Below are positions 7,137 to 16,227 of a DNA stretch of 64,000 nucleotides, one piece after another. Location: NCBI RefSeq assembly GCF_000158815.1, contig NZ_GG657738.1, positions 2,106,551 through 2,170,550 of the forward strand. The letters are read 5' to 3'. The notes below the pieces were generated by a model. The model had not been told where the DNA came from. It did no database searches and saw only the letters and a program-made list of their open reading frames with translations. The position numbers and the translations under genes were made by a program. The stretch is from Micromonospora sp. ATCC 39149 (GTDB lineage: Bacteria; Actinomycetota; Actinomycetes; Mycobacteriales; Micromonosporaceae). Position 1 is the stretch's first letter; every line of letters starts with the position of its first letter.

Positions 7137-8017
7137 CGGATGAAACAAGCGGGTCGACCGTTCCCCGGCGGCAGCTCGGCAGGCTGCTCACGCAGCTTCG
7201 CGAGGACGCCTCGGTCTCGCTGGACGCCGCAGCCGAGGGGCTGGACTGCTCGCGGCAGAAGGTGTGGCGCATCGAGAAGGGTCTGGTGCCGGTCCGGGTG
7301 GTGGACGCCCGCGCCATGTGCGAGATGTACCGGGTGCCGGAGGACATGAAGGCGATCGTCACCGGCCTCGCGAAGGAAACCCGCGCCAAAGGCTGGTGGC
7401 ACTCGTACGGCGAGATCGTCCCACCATGGTTCTCGCTGTACGTCGGGCTAGAGTCATCGGCCGCCCTCATGCGGCGATACGACTCGGAACTAATCCCAGG
7501 ATTACTCCAAACAAGGGAATACGCCGCCGAACTGTTCCACCGCAAGAATCCCACGATGAGCGAGGCGGAGCGGGAGAAGCTCGTCGAGGTGCGGATGCAG
7601 CGCCAGCACGTCCTGATGCGGCGGCTGCCCAGCGCGCCCACGCTGAAAGTGGTGATGAGCGAGGCCGTGCTGCGGCGCACCATCCCGGACCGGCAGGCCA
7701 TGGCCGGGCAACTGCGGCACCTGCTCGACGTCGCCGCGCTGCCGAACGTGAGCCTGCGCGTCCTCCCGCTGGCCGCCGGGCCGCCGCTGGCCAGCGAGAC
7801 GGGCACCTTCGTCCTGCTGGACTTCCCGCAGGCGTTCGGCCGGGCCTCGACCGAGCCGACCACCGTCTATCTAGAGAACATCACCGGCGCTCTCTATCTC
7901 GACAAGCCGGCCGAGGTCGCCGCCTACGAGCACGTCTGGTCCGACCTGGAGACGCTCGCGTCGGATGAGGCAGAATCAGAGAAAATGATCAAAATGATCA
8001 TCGAGGAGCGCGCATGA
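7133..8017 (+). CDS. HTH (XRE) regulator with DUF5753 domain, WhiJ-like
   Basis: A 294-residue regulator: an XRE-type helix-turn-helix in residues ~12-65 (LGRLLTQLREDASVSLDAAA, then CSRQKVWRIEKG) followed by the DUF5753 ligand-like domain (YESELIPGLLQTREYA-type segment seen as YDSELIPGLLQTREYA, and EAVLRRTI, LPLAAGPPLASETGTFVLLDF). This architecture is abundant in Streptomyces and Micromonospora, with WhiJ of Streptomyces as the studied example, usually next to a small DUF397 protein. Here the stop overlaps the DUF397 start (ATGA at 8014-8017). It diverges from the MurC-paralogue pair across 245 bp and could control both. Confidence 0.88.
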   Translation: MTDETSGSTVPRRQLGRLLTQLREDASVSLDAAAEGLDCSRQKVWRIEKGLVPVRVVDARAMCEMYRVPEDMKAIVTGLAKETRAKGWWHSYGEIVPPWFSLYVGLESSAALMRRYDSELIPGLLQTREYAAELFHRKNPTMSEAEREKLVEVRMQRQHVLMRRLPSAPTLKVVMSEAVLRRTIPDRQAMAGQLRHLLDVAALPNVSLRVLPLAAGPPLASETGTFVLLDFPQAFGRASTEPTTVYLENITGALYLDKPAEVAAYEHVWSDLETLASDEAESEKMIKMIIEERA

Positions 8018-8211
8018 GTGACCTTGCCGGTGCCGTCTGGCGCAAGAGCACCCGCAGCGGCGGCAGTGGCGGCGACTGCGTCGAGGTGGCCGACAACCTG
8101 CCCGGCGTCGTGGGCGTGCGGGACAGCAAGGACCAGGCCGGGCCGACGCTCACGTTCGCCCCGACGGCCTGGTCGGCCTTCGTGGGCCAGCTGCGGCGCG
8201 GGCCGCGCTGA
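8014..8211 (+). CDS. DUF397 protein, partner of the WhiJ-like regulator
   Basis: 65 residues with the classic DUF397 pattern: a W-x-K-S-x-x-S start (AVWRKSTRSGGSGGDCVEVA), V-G-V-R-D-S-K-D and LTFAPTAWSAFVGQLR. These small proteins are thought to bind or modulate the adjacent HTH-DUF5753 regulator. Start codon overlaps the regulator's stop by four bases, indicating translational coupling. Confidence 0.9.
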   Translation: MSDLAGAVWRKSTRSGGSGGDCVEVADNLPGVVGVRDSKDQAGPTLTFAPTAWSAFVGQLRRGPR

Positions 8212-8215
8212 CCGA

Positions 8216-8250
8216 TCGGGGCCGCCCACCTTGCCGGCGGGCGGCCCCGA
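8216..8250. terminator. 12-bp hairpin between convergent genes
   Basis: TCGGGGCCGCCC (8216-8227) pairs with 8239-8250, 11-nt loop, between the DUF397 stop (8211) and the GH30 stop (8277). It can serve both directions. Confidence 0.75.
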
Positions 8251-8276
8251 ACCCGCGAAGGGCCACGACCGGCAGG

Positions 8277-9686
8277 TCAGCCCCGGCCGGGGTGGCCGCT
8301 GACCAGGGTGGTCAACGAGCGCGGTGCCAGTTCGACCGTCGGGTGCCCGCCGTGCCCGGTGACGAGCCCGGGGGCCTCCTCCAGCTTGTGCGTCGAGTCG
8401 GTGAGGTACGCGGTCGGCTTCCTCAGGTCGACGGTGGTCCGTACGGTCTCGGTCGAGGTGTTGATGATCTGCACCACCTCGGTGCCGTCGGCGTTGCGGT
8501 ACGCCGACACCGCCAGGCCCGCCGGCGTGCCGTCGACGCCGATCCGGACCGCGCCGGGACGGATGAACCGGCTGTACGCGGCGAAGGCGTACAGCCGGGA
8601 CGACACCCGGTAGCTGTCGGTGGTGTTGTCGACCTGGACGAGGGCCGCCGTCGCGCCCCGGGAGGAACCGAGCCAGTAGACGAAGGCACTGGCGTCCGCC
8701 TTCGCGAGGGTGTCGTGGATGCGCTGGGCGACCGCGATGCCGTCGGTACCCTTGCCGCTGTCCCACGCCTCGTTCCAGCCGTCGGAGACGCTCGACGGGG
8801 CCCACTCCGTCATCCAGACGGGTGCCGTGATCGGCAGCGGGCGATCCGCGGGGCTGGCGTAGCCGTGCCCGGTGAACAGGTCCAGGTGGCGGCGGGCCTC
8901 CGGGTCCGCCTCGATCGCCTGGGCGTACGCGTCCGACTGCTGCCAGCCGAACGAGTCGCAGCAGGCCAGGTCCACCCCGGCCTGCTCGGCGATGGGGCCG
9001 ATGACCTTCACGAACTCGGCCGCCTGCGCCGGGGTGAACCGCATCGAGGCGTACGGGGCGGTCCAGTCGGGCTCGTTGGTGAACCCGATCTCGTCGATCC
9101 GGATGCCCTCGCGCTGGTAGAACTTGGCGTACTGCACGAGGTAGCGCGCATACGCCTCGCGCCAGTCGCCGCTGGCGCAGGTCACGCCCGCCAGGCCGCA
9201 GAGGCTCCCGCCGTTGGCGTCGGTCCCGTTGTCCTTCATGTACCCCGGGGCGCTCCACGCGTCGGCGTAGAACCGGTTGATCCCGCGCTTGCGCGCCTCC
9301 CTGACGTACCACACCTGGCCGCCGTCCCAGCCGTCCCACTGGTAGTTCGGGGTGGCCGCCGGACCGCCCGGGTCGTTCGGCTGGATGGACAGCATGTTGT
9401 CGTACACGTCGGTCGTCGACGAGCCGATGCCGAGCCGCAGGATGGTCGGCGCGGCACCCTTCCTCCGGTCGAGGAGCAGGTCGAGGACCTCCGCGCGCTT
9501 CGCCTCGGACAGGTTGTGGACCAGCGTGGCGCGCTGGAAGGCGATGGAGTAGCCGAAGCCGTCGATGTGCTGGTGGGTCTCGGCGCGGTCGAGGTCGAGG
9601 CCCGGTCGGGGGCCGGCGTGAGCGGGTGTGCCGGCCAGGACGGTGAGGGCCGTGACGGCGGTGACGAGGGTGCGGGATCGAAGCAC
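8277..9686 (-). CDS. Secreted GH30-family glycoside hydrolase
   Basis: 469 residues with a Sec signal peptide ending around AHA-GPRPG (residue ~24). The catalytic barrel shows the GH30 layout: HIDGFGYSIAFQRA at 40-53, an acid/base Glu205 in IGFTNEPDW, and a nucleophile Glu294 in VWMTEWAPSS. The C-terminal part (FAAYSRFIRPGAVRIGV, TEVVQIINTSTE) is the beta-sandwich typical of the family. GH30 members cleave glucuronoxylan, beta-1,6-glucan, xylosides or galactans; the subfamily cannot be set from sequence alone. It is divergently placed from a small secreted protein, and the shared 100-bp gap holds a CATCGATG palindrome. Confidence 0.85.
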   Translation of the reverse strand: MLRSRTLVTAVTALTVLAGTPAHAGPRPGLDLDRAETHQHIDGFGYSIAFQRATLVHNLSEAKRAEVLDLLLDRRKGAAPTILRLGIGSSTTDVYDNMLSIQPNDPGGPAATPNYQWDGWDGGQVWYVREARKRGINRFYADAWSAPGYMKDNGTDANGGSLCGLAGVTCASGDWREAYARYLVQYAKFYQREGIRIDEIGFTNEPDWTAPYASMRFTPAQAAEFVKVIGPIAEQAGVDLACCDSFGWQQSDAYAQAIEADPEARRHLDLFTGHGYASPADRPLPITAPVWMTEWAPSSVSDGWNEAWDSGKGTDGIAVAQRIHDTLAKADASAFVYWLGSSRGATAALVQVDNTTDSYRVSSRLYAFAAYSRFIRPGAVRIGVDGTPAGLAVSAYRNADGTEVVQIINTSTETVRTTVDLRKPTAYLTDSTHKLEEAPGLVTGHGGHPTVELAPRSLTTLVSGHPGRG

Positions 9687-9786
9687 GAAGCTCTCCTGAC
9701 GTCGCGCGGGGAGACACTCCGAGCCATACTATCGACATCGATGCACGTCGTAGGATAATCATTTCTTCCGAGACGGGAGACAGGAA
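9687..9786. promoter_or_regulatory. Divergent promoter region with CATCGATG palindrome
   Basis: The only AT-rich pocket here. CATCGATG (9736-9743) lies within CGACATCGATGCACGTCG. Candidate -10 boxes are TAGGAT (9751-9756) rightward and TAGTAT (about 9726-9731 on the minus strand) leftward. The palindrome would overlap both promoters. Motif calls are by eye. Confidence 0.4.
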
Positions 9787-10227
9787 GTGTCGACGACCGC
9801 GCACAGGAATTTCGGACGACTGGCGCAGGCCCTGGCCGTTGCCGCCGTCCTCACCACCGCCACGCCGGCCCAGGCCGTCACGCCGACCCAGGTCACCACG
9901 TCAGCGCAGGCCACCGCGGCGACGCGCAGCCACGTCGCCAGGATCATGGTGGCCGACTCGACCACCCAGACGTTCCGCATTCCCTACGGCGCGTCGATCG
10001 CCGAAGGCACCATCACCTTCTACAACCGCAGCCTGAACATCACCGGCTACGTGAAGGCGGTCAGCGCCTCGCGGACCGTGGAATTCATCGGCTACAACGG
10101 CAACCTGAGCTGCTATTTCGACGAGACGCGCACCGCCTCCGCGGGCACCACCCGCACTTACGGATTCGACGAGACGTGCGACGTGGCCGGCGGCTTCTAC
10201 GCGGTCGACGTCTATTTCCCGGTGTAG
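9787..10227 (+). CDS. Small secreted protein, unknown function
   Basis: 146 residues from GTG 9787. A Sec signal peptide (RLAQALAVAAVLTTATPAQA) ends near residue 30. The mature part is Thr/Ser/Tyr-rich with two Cys (NLSCYF and DETCDV), which could form a disulfide, and strand-like segments (HVARIMVADSTTQTFRIPYG, EGTITFYNRSLNITGYV). No family recognised; overall it looks like a small beta-sandwich exoprotein. It shares its promoter region with the GH30 enzyme, so co-induction is plausible. Confidence 0.7.
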   Translation: MSTTAHRNFGRLAQALAVAAVLTTATPAQAVTPTQVTTSAQATAATRSHVARIMVADSTTQTFRIPYGASIAEGTITFYNRSLNITGYVKAVSASRTVEFIGYNGNLSCYFDETRTASAGTTRTYGFDETCDVAGGFYAVDVYFPV

Positions 10228-10263
10228 GTGCCTCACTCACCGTCCCTACGTGTCGGGCACCCC

Positions 10264-10764
10264 TCAGCCGGCATCCGACGCCACGCCGGCCGAGGACAGC
10301 GTCGCCAGGTCCAGTTCGCCGACGGTCTGGCCGCCGCTGCGCTCCCCCGTCGGCCGGAACCCGAGCCGCAGGTAGAACTCCTCCGGCCCGTCCGCACCCG
10401 GCTCCCAGGTGGTGAAGATCCGCCGCTCGCCGCGCCGCCGGGCCTCCTCGGCCACGGCCCGGACGGCGAACCGCCCGTACCCGCGTCCCTGCCGCTCGGC
10501 GGCGATGTTCAGCCGCCACAGCCCGGAGCGCAGGTCGGTGGGGGCGTCCTCGCTCCACGGGATGCGGAAGAAGCCCATCAGAAAGCCCACCACCTCGTCG
10601 CCGTCGTAGACGAGCCGGGGCCAGGCGATGTCCTGCCACGCGTACGCCTCGGCCAGCGACCGGGCGACCGGCTCGACCAGGTGTTCCTGGTCCGGCCGTA
10701 TTCGCAGGTCGCAGGCGGCGTCGACGTTGCCGGGCGTGATCTTTTCCAAGCGTGGGGTGGCCAT
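10264..10764 (-). CDS. GNAT-family N-acetyltransferase
   Basis: 166 residues with a complete GNAT fold: the acetyl-CoA loop is RQGRGYGR (R-x-x-G-x-G/A), preceded by LWRLNIAAE and followed by EFYLRLGFRPTGE. The pattern with VEPVARSLAEAYAW and FFRIPWSED is like the spermidine/diamine acetyltransferase group, but substrate is not predictable. Starts at ATG 10764. Confidence 0.85.
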   Translation of the reverse strand: MATPRLEKITPGNVDAACDLRIRPDQEHLVEPVARSLAEAYAWQDIAWPRLVYDGDEVVGFLMGFFRIPWSEDAPTDLRSGLWRLNIAAERQGRGYGRFAVRAVAEEARRRGERRIFTTWEPGADGPEEFYLRLGFRPTGERSGGQTVGELDLATLSSAGVASDAG

Positions 10765-10813
10765 CGGGGCACCCTACCGGGTATCCCCGCCTCGGCCCCA
10801 CCCGGTTTTCCGG

Positions 10814-10993
10814 TCAGGGCGTGCGGGGGCCGACGCCGTCCTTCGGCGTGGGGGCCACCGGGAACCCGGTCTGGTGGCCGATGAACCGGTCGACGACCTG
10901 GCCGGCCGCCCACAGCAGGTACCCCCGGTCGTCCCGGCCGATCGCCCGCCCGTCGGCGTGGCCGACGCTGGCGAGCAGCACCCAGCCCCGCAT
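10814..10993 (-). CDS. Possible small protein (59 aa), unknown
   Basis: An open frame from ATG 10993 to TGA 10814, between plsC (ends 11021) and the GNAT gene, in the same frame as plsC after its stop. It reads MRGWVLLASVGHADGRAIGR, then DRGYLLWAAGQVVDRFIGHQ and a Pro/Gly-rich end. No ribosome-binding site is obvious, so it could also be the decayed tail of a longer gene. Listed because the composition is protein-like and nothing else explains the stretch. Confidence 0.35.
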   Translation of the reverse strand: MRGWVLLASVGHADGRAIGRDDRGYLLWAAGQVVDRFIGHQTGFPVAPTPKDGVGPRTP

Positions 10994-11020
10994 CCCCGGC
11001 GGGCCGCCGGGCGGGCCGGG

Positions 11021-11767
11021 TCAGGCGGCGGAGGTACGCCGGCCGCCCCGGTCGAGCGCGGCGGCCTCCTCCGGCGTCGGCGCGGTGCCGCCGAGGTGGG
11101 CCGGCTGCCACCAGGTGTCGTCCCCGGCCGGGGTGTCCGGGTACGCCCGCTGGGCCCGGTCGACGAGGGCGGTCAGCCGGGTCCTCAGCTCGGCGCTCAG
11201 CGCGTTCGCGTCCGGGTGGGCGGCCGGGTCGATCGGCTCGCCAACGAGGATGGTGATCGGGGTGTGCCGGCGGGTGAGCGTCCTCGGCCGGCCCTTCGTC
11301 CAGAGCCGCTGGGTGCCCCACAACGCGACCGGCAGCAGCGGCACCTCGGCATCCTGGGCCATCCGGGCCGCCCCGTTCTTGAGGTCCTTCACGGTGAACG
11401 AGCGGCTGATGGTCGCCTCGGGGAAGACGCCCACCACCTCGCCGCGGCGCAGCGCGTCCACGGCCGTGCTGTACGACCCGGCGCCGGCCCGCCGGTTCAC
11501 CGGGATGTGCTTCATGCCGCGCATCAGCGGGCCGGAGATCTTGTGTGCGAACACCTCGTGCTTGGCCATGAACCGGACCAGACGGCCGGACTCGTGCGCG
11601 CCGTACCCGCAGAAGATGAAGTCCAGGTAGCTCACGTGGTTGCTGGCCAGCACCGCCCCGCCGGTGCGCGGCACGTGGTGGCTGCCCTCCACGGTCAGGC
11701 GAAGGTCGAGGACCCGGAACATCGTCTTGGCGGCGGCGATCACGGGCGGGTACACGAGTTCCGGCAT
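11021..11767 (-). CDS. 1-acyl-glycerol-3-phosphate acyltransferase family (PlsC-like)
   Basis: 248 residues. The acyltransferase motifs are visible: NHVSYLD with the HX4D pair (His44, Asp49), GMKHIPVNRR, a FPEAT block (EGTRS-equivalent) and LPVALWGTQR. These enzymes acylate lysophosphatidic acid or related acceptors at the inner membrane face. The tail after residue ~215 is Thr/Gly/Ala-rich. GNAT and the small ORF follow on the same strand. Confidence 0.85.
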   Translation of the reverse strand: MPELVYPPVIAAAKTMFRVLDLRLTVEGSHHVPRTGGAVLASNHVSYLDFIFCGYGAHESGRLVRFMAKHEVFAHKISGPLMRGMKHIPVNRRAGAGSYSTAVDALRRGEVVGVFPEATISRSFTVKDLKNGAARMAQDAEVPLLPVALWGTQRLWTKGRPRTLTRRHTPITILVGEPIDPAAHPDANALSAELRTRLTALVDRAQRAYPDTPAGDDTWWQPAHLGGTAPTPEEAAALDRGGRRTSAA

Positions 11768-11871
11768 CCGGCGACTTTACCCCGCTGGGGGTGGGGACAC
11801 GCCAGGGCCGGACCCTCCGTCCCACGCGTGCCGCCACCCCACTGCCACCGCGCCGGCCCCGCCGGTGCCGG

Positions 11872-13932
11872 TCAGTCGGGAAGGGTTTTCAGGTCCAGCC
11901 GGCCGCGGGCGAACGCGTCGACCTTGCCCCACCGGCCCGGGATGTCCAGCACCTCGATCCGGCCCATGCCGCTGGGCAGGCTCGGCTCGACCGACAGGTG
12001 CCCCTCGTGCGGCTCGATGCCGAGCATGGTGCGCAGCAGCAGCATCGGGGTGCCGGTCGACCAGGCCTGCGGGCTGCACGCCGTCGGGTACTCCACCGGG
12101 AACTTGGTCAGCTCGCGCTGGTACCCGCCGAACGCCTCCGGCAGCCGTCCGTCGAAGTATCGGGCGGCGTCGATGATCCCGTTGGCGATGGTGGCGGCCT
12201 CCTCGGCGAAGCCGTACCGGCGCAGCCCCCAGGCGATGAACGAGTTGTCGAACGGCCAGATCGTGCCGTTGTGGTACCCGATCGGGTTGTAGCGGACCTC
12301 CCCCTCGGCCAGCGTCCGCACCCCCCAGCCGGAGAACAGCCGGGGCCCGACCAGGTGCTCGGCGATCCGCTCGGCCCGGTCGTGGTCGACGATGCCGCTC
12401 CACAGCAGGTGGCCGATGTTGGAGCTGAGCACCTCCGCCCGGCCGCCGTCGGGGTCGAGGGCGAGGGCGTAGAACTGGCCGTCGTCGACCCACCAGTCCC
12501 GGTTGAACCGCTCCTTGAGCTGCGCGGCCTGCAACTCCAGGTGGTCGGCGTACTCCGGGTCGCCCCAGTACTCGCGCGCCAACCGGGCGGCCCGGACCTT
12601 CGCGTCGTACGCGTACCCCTGCACCTCGCAGGTGGCGCGGGGGAAGGGCAGCAGCGTGCCGTCGCGATACGAGATCGAGTCCCAGGAGTCCTTCCAACAC
12701 TGGTTCTCCAGGCCGGTGTCGGTGTTGCGCCGCTCGTACCAGATGTAGCCGTTGCCGACCAGGTCGGCGTAGTCGTCGATCCACCTGAGCGCGGCCCGGC
12801 ACTCCTGCTCCAGTTCCCGCACCAGCGACACGTCCCCGCTCCACCGCTCGTACTCGTCGAGCAGCACCACGAACAGCGGCGTCGCGTCGACCGAGCCGTA
12901 GTACGGCGAGTGCGGCTGCTCCTCGAACGCGGCCGTCTCGCCGTAGCGCATCTCGTGCAGGATGCGCCCGGGGTCCTCGTCGCGGAAGTCGTCGAACCGG
13001 GTGCCCTGCAACGACGCGAGGATGCGCAGCGTCGTCTTGGACAGTTCCGGGACGAACGGCAGCACCTGTAGGCAGGTCAGGATGCTGTCCCGGCCGAACA
13101 TCGTCATGAACCAGGGCAGGCCGGCCGCGGGCAGGGCGCTTCCGCCGAGCGACAGCGGCGAGAAGCGCAGCGCGGCGAGGTCGACCAGGCTCCGCTGGTA
13201 GGTCCGGGCCAGGTGCTCGGCCTCGCAGTTCAGCTTCGGCGCGGCGGCGATCCACGCCTGGAGGTCCTGCTGGAGGGCCAGCCGCTCGGTGCCGTGTGCC
13301 CGCAAGCCCATCCGCAGGTCCCGCCCGCCCGGCCCGATGGCGGAGGTCCGCACGTCGATTTCCGTGCTCCACTGCTCGTTCGGCTCCAGGTGGACGGTGA
13401 ACGCGAAGCCGTTGCGGTCGTACCGGGCGGTCCGCGAGCAGGAGATGATCGTCTCGCGCCGGAAGTTGCCCCGGTGGTAGCCCAGACGCAGCCGGTCGGC
13501 CTCGGCCTCGGCGTACTTCTCGCCCTTCTTGTTCACGATCTCGTCCTTGACCTGGAACAGGTCGGCGAAGTCGGAGTCGACGTCCATCCGGACCTCGAGG
13601 TCGACGGGCTTCTCGTCGTGGTTGAGGATGGTGACCTGCTCATGGAAGCTGCCGCCGACGGCCCGCTTGCGGACGATCGACAGCTTCGCGTCGACGTAGT
13701 GGGTGGCCATCCCCGGCACCAGGAAGAAGCGCGCCTCGTAGTACTGGAGGTCGTCGTACGACAGGGTGTTGAGCCGCTCGCCGTTGATGGTCAGCACCCA
13801 GCGCGACAGGAACCGGGTGTCCAGGGAGAACATGCCGGTGGGCTCGCTCGGCGTCGCTTCGATGTCGCCGGTGTCCTCCGAGACGACGAAGGTGCTGCCG
13901 TCCAGGATCCGGACCGTGTTGCTCTGCGGCAT
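11872..13932 (-). CDS. Glycogen debranching enzyme family (amylo-alpha-1,6-glucosidase type)
   Basis: 686 residues. The N-terminal domain (ILDGSTFVVSEDTGDIEATP, GMFSLDTRFLSRW) is the bacterial GDE N-domain, followed by an (alpha/alpha)6 barrel: GLPWFMTMFGRDSILTCLQ, SPYYGSVDATPLFV, WPFDNSFIAWGLRRYGFAEE and CSPQAWSTGTP. The family removes alpha-1,6 branches or acts on storage glucans or compatible solutes; no signal peptide, so cytoplasmic. Its ATG overlaps the SCP2 gene's stop by one base, so the two are coupled. Confidence 0.85.
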   Translation of the reverse strand: MPQSNTVRILDGSTFVVSEDTGDIEATPSEPTGMFSLDTRFLSRWVLTINGERLNTLSYDDLQYYEARFFLVPGMATHYVDAKLSIVRKRAVGGSFHEQVTILNHDEKPVDLEVRMDVDSDFADLFQVKDEIVNKKGEKYAEAEADRLRLGYHRGNFRRETIISCSRTARYDRNGFAFTVHLEPNEQWSTEIDVRTSAIGPGGRDLRMGLRAHGTERLALQQDLQAWIAAAPKLNCEAEHLARTYQRSLVDLAALRFSPLSLGGSALPAAGLPWFMTMFGRDSILTCLQVLPFVPELSKTTLRILASLQGTRFDDFRDEDPGRILHEMRYGETAAFEEQPHSPYYGSVDATPLFVVLLDEYERWSGDVSLVRELEQECRAALRWIDDYADLVGNGYIWYERRNTDTGLENQCWKDSWDSISYRDGTLLPFPRATCEVQGYAYDAKVRAARLAREYWGDPEYADHLELQAAQLKERFNRDWWVDDGQFYALALDPDGGRAEVLSSNIGHLLWSGIVDHDRAERIAEHLVGPRLFSGWGVRTLAEGEVRYNPIGYHNGTIWPFDNSFIAWGLRRYGFAEEAATIANGIIDAARYFDGRLPEAFGGYQRELTKFPVEYPTACSPQAWSTGTPMLLLRTMLGIEPHEGHLSVEPSLPSGMGRIEVLDIPGRWGKVDAFARGRLDLKTLPD

Positions 13933-14303
13933 CAGCGTGCCTCCCTCTGGACGTGCCGGCGCGGGCCCTGGCTGGTCGGCGGGCCGGGAAAGAGCCGCTC
14001 CACCTGCACCACCAGCCGGGGGTCGCCACTGACGGTCATGTCCCCGCGCAGGATCGCCGCGATGCCGTGCGAACGGCCGGCGGCGAGTTCCTCGAAGAGG
14101 GCGGGGCTGATCCCGATGACGGTGTCCGCCTCCTGGTCCTCATGGCTCACCCGCAACCGGCCCCGGTCGATCGCCACCGTCCAGTGGCTGGTGCGCGGGC
14201 CCTCGCGCAGGTCGAAGCGGATGGTTCCGGATGTCTTGACCAGCAGCGGTTCGTACCCCCGCCGGTTCAGGTCCTCGAAGAATCTGGTGGTCGCGTCCGG
14301 CAT
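13932..14303 (-). CDS. SCP2 sterol-carrier-domain protein
   Basis: 123 residues forming one SCP2 domain: GTIRFDLREG, HWTVAIDRGRLRVSHED, ADTVIGISPALFEELAAGRS and AILRGDMTVSGDPRLVVQVERLF. The domain binds hydrophobic ligands; in actinomycetes small SCP2 proteins often have unknown partners. Overlap with the debranching enzyme start (TGATG) suggests a functional link that the sequence does not explain. Confidence 0.85.
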   Translation of the reverse strand: MPDATTRFFEDLNRRGYEPLLVKTSGTIRFDLREGPRTSHWTVAIDRGRLRVSHEDQEADTVIGISPALFEELAAGRSHGIAAILRGDMTVSGDPRLVVQVERLFPGPPTSQGPRRHVQREAR

Positions 14304-14416
14304 CGGTCCCTCCCTCCCGTCACGCCGCAGCGTTCGACGTCGCAGGAGGGGTCCCCGTCGGGCACGGGGTCAATCTCGCCCGGATCGGGTGAGGCGCGGC
14401 GCGGCGCGGGCACGAC

Positions 14417-14449
14417 GCGACGCCGGCCCCGGTGCGGGGCCGGCGTCGC
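14417..14449 (-). terminator. 14-bp hairpin after the CBS gene
   Basis: GCGACGCCGGCCCC (14417-14430) pairs with 14436-14449 around a 5-nt loop, 12 bp past the CBS-gene stop. Confidence 0.75.
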
Positions 14450-14461
14450 CGCGGCGGACGG

Positions 14462-14878
14462 TCAGTTGTTGGGGTCCTCGGCGCTGATGCCCGCCAGCAC
14501 CGACTGCGGTTCGCGCTCGACCGCGAGGTCGCCAATGGAAATCAGCCCGACCAGCCGGCCGCCGTCGATCACCGGCAGCCGGCGCACGGCGTACGTGCGC
14601 ATCAGGTCGGCGGCGGCCACGGCGTCGTCGTACTGACTCACCGTGATCACGTCGCGGCTGGTGATGCGGTTGAGCGGGGTCTTGCTGGGGTCGAGTCCCT
14701 CGGCGACGCCGCGGACCGTGATGTCCCGGTCCGTGACGATGCCGACCACATCGTCGCCGGCGGTGACGACCACGTCGCCGATGGCGCTGTCACGCATCTC
14801 CCGCGCCGCGGCGGTGAGCGTCTCGTCGCCGTCCATCGTCACCAACCGGGTCGTCATGAACTCTCCGACCGTTGTCAT
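14462..14878 (-). CDS. Two-CBS-domain protein
   Basis: 138 residues made of two CBS motifs (TVGEFMTTRLVTMDGDETLT to GIVTDRDITVRGV, and ITSRDVITVSQYDDAVAAAD to GLISIGDLAVERE). Paired CBS domains bind adenosine nucleotides; stand-alone versions in actinobacteria are often stress-induced (Mycobacterium HRP1 is one). ATG 14878 has GGGGAG five bases upstream, so I chose it over longer frames. Confidence 0.9.
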   Translation of the reverse strand: MTTVGEFMTTRLVTMDGDETLTAAAREMRDSAIGDVVVTAGDDVVGIVTDRDITVRGVAEGLDPSKTPLNRITSRDVITVSQYDDAVAAADLMRTYAVRRLPVIDGGRLVGLISIGDLAVEREPQSVLAGISAEDPNN

Positions 14879-14966
14879 GGTGCTCCCCTCTCGGTGTCGG
14901 CACCGCCGTCTACCCGCCGGCCCGACGGGGTAACGCGACGCCACCGCACCGGCAGGCGACCGGCCG

Positions 14967-16211
<1,245 letters not shown>

Positions 16212-16227
16212 TCACACCCCGCCGGGT

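Noticed and set aside
6873-7148. A 91-codon minus-strand frame upstream of the 96-aa gene
   Set aside because: It overlaps the start region of the divergent regulator, has no ribosome-binding site and no protein-like pattern.
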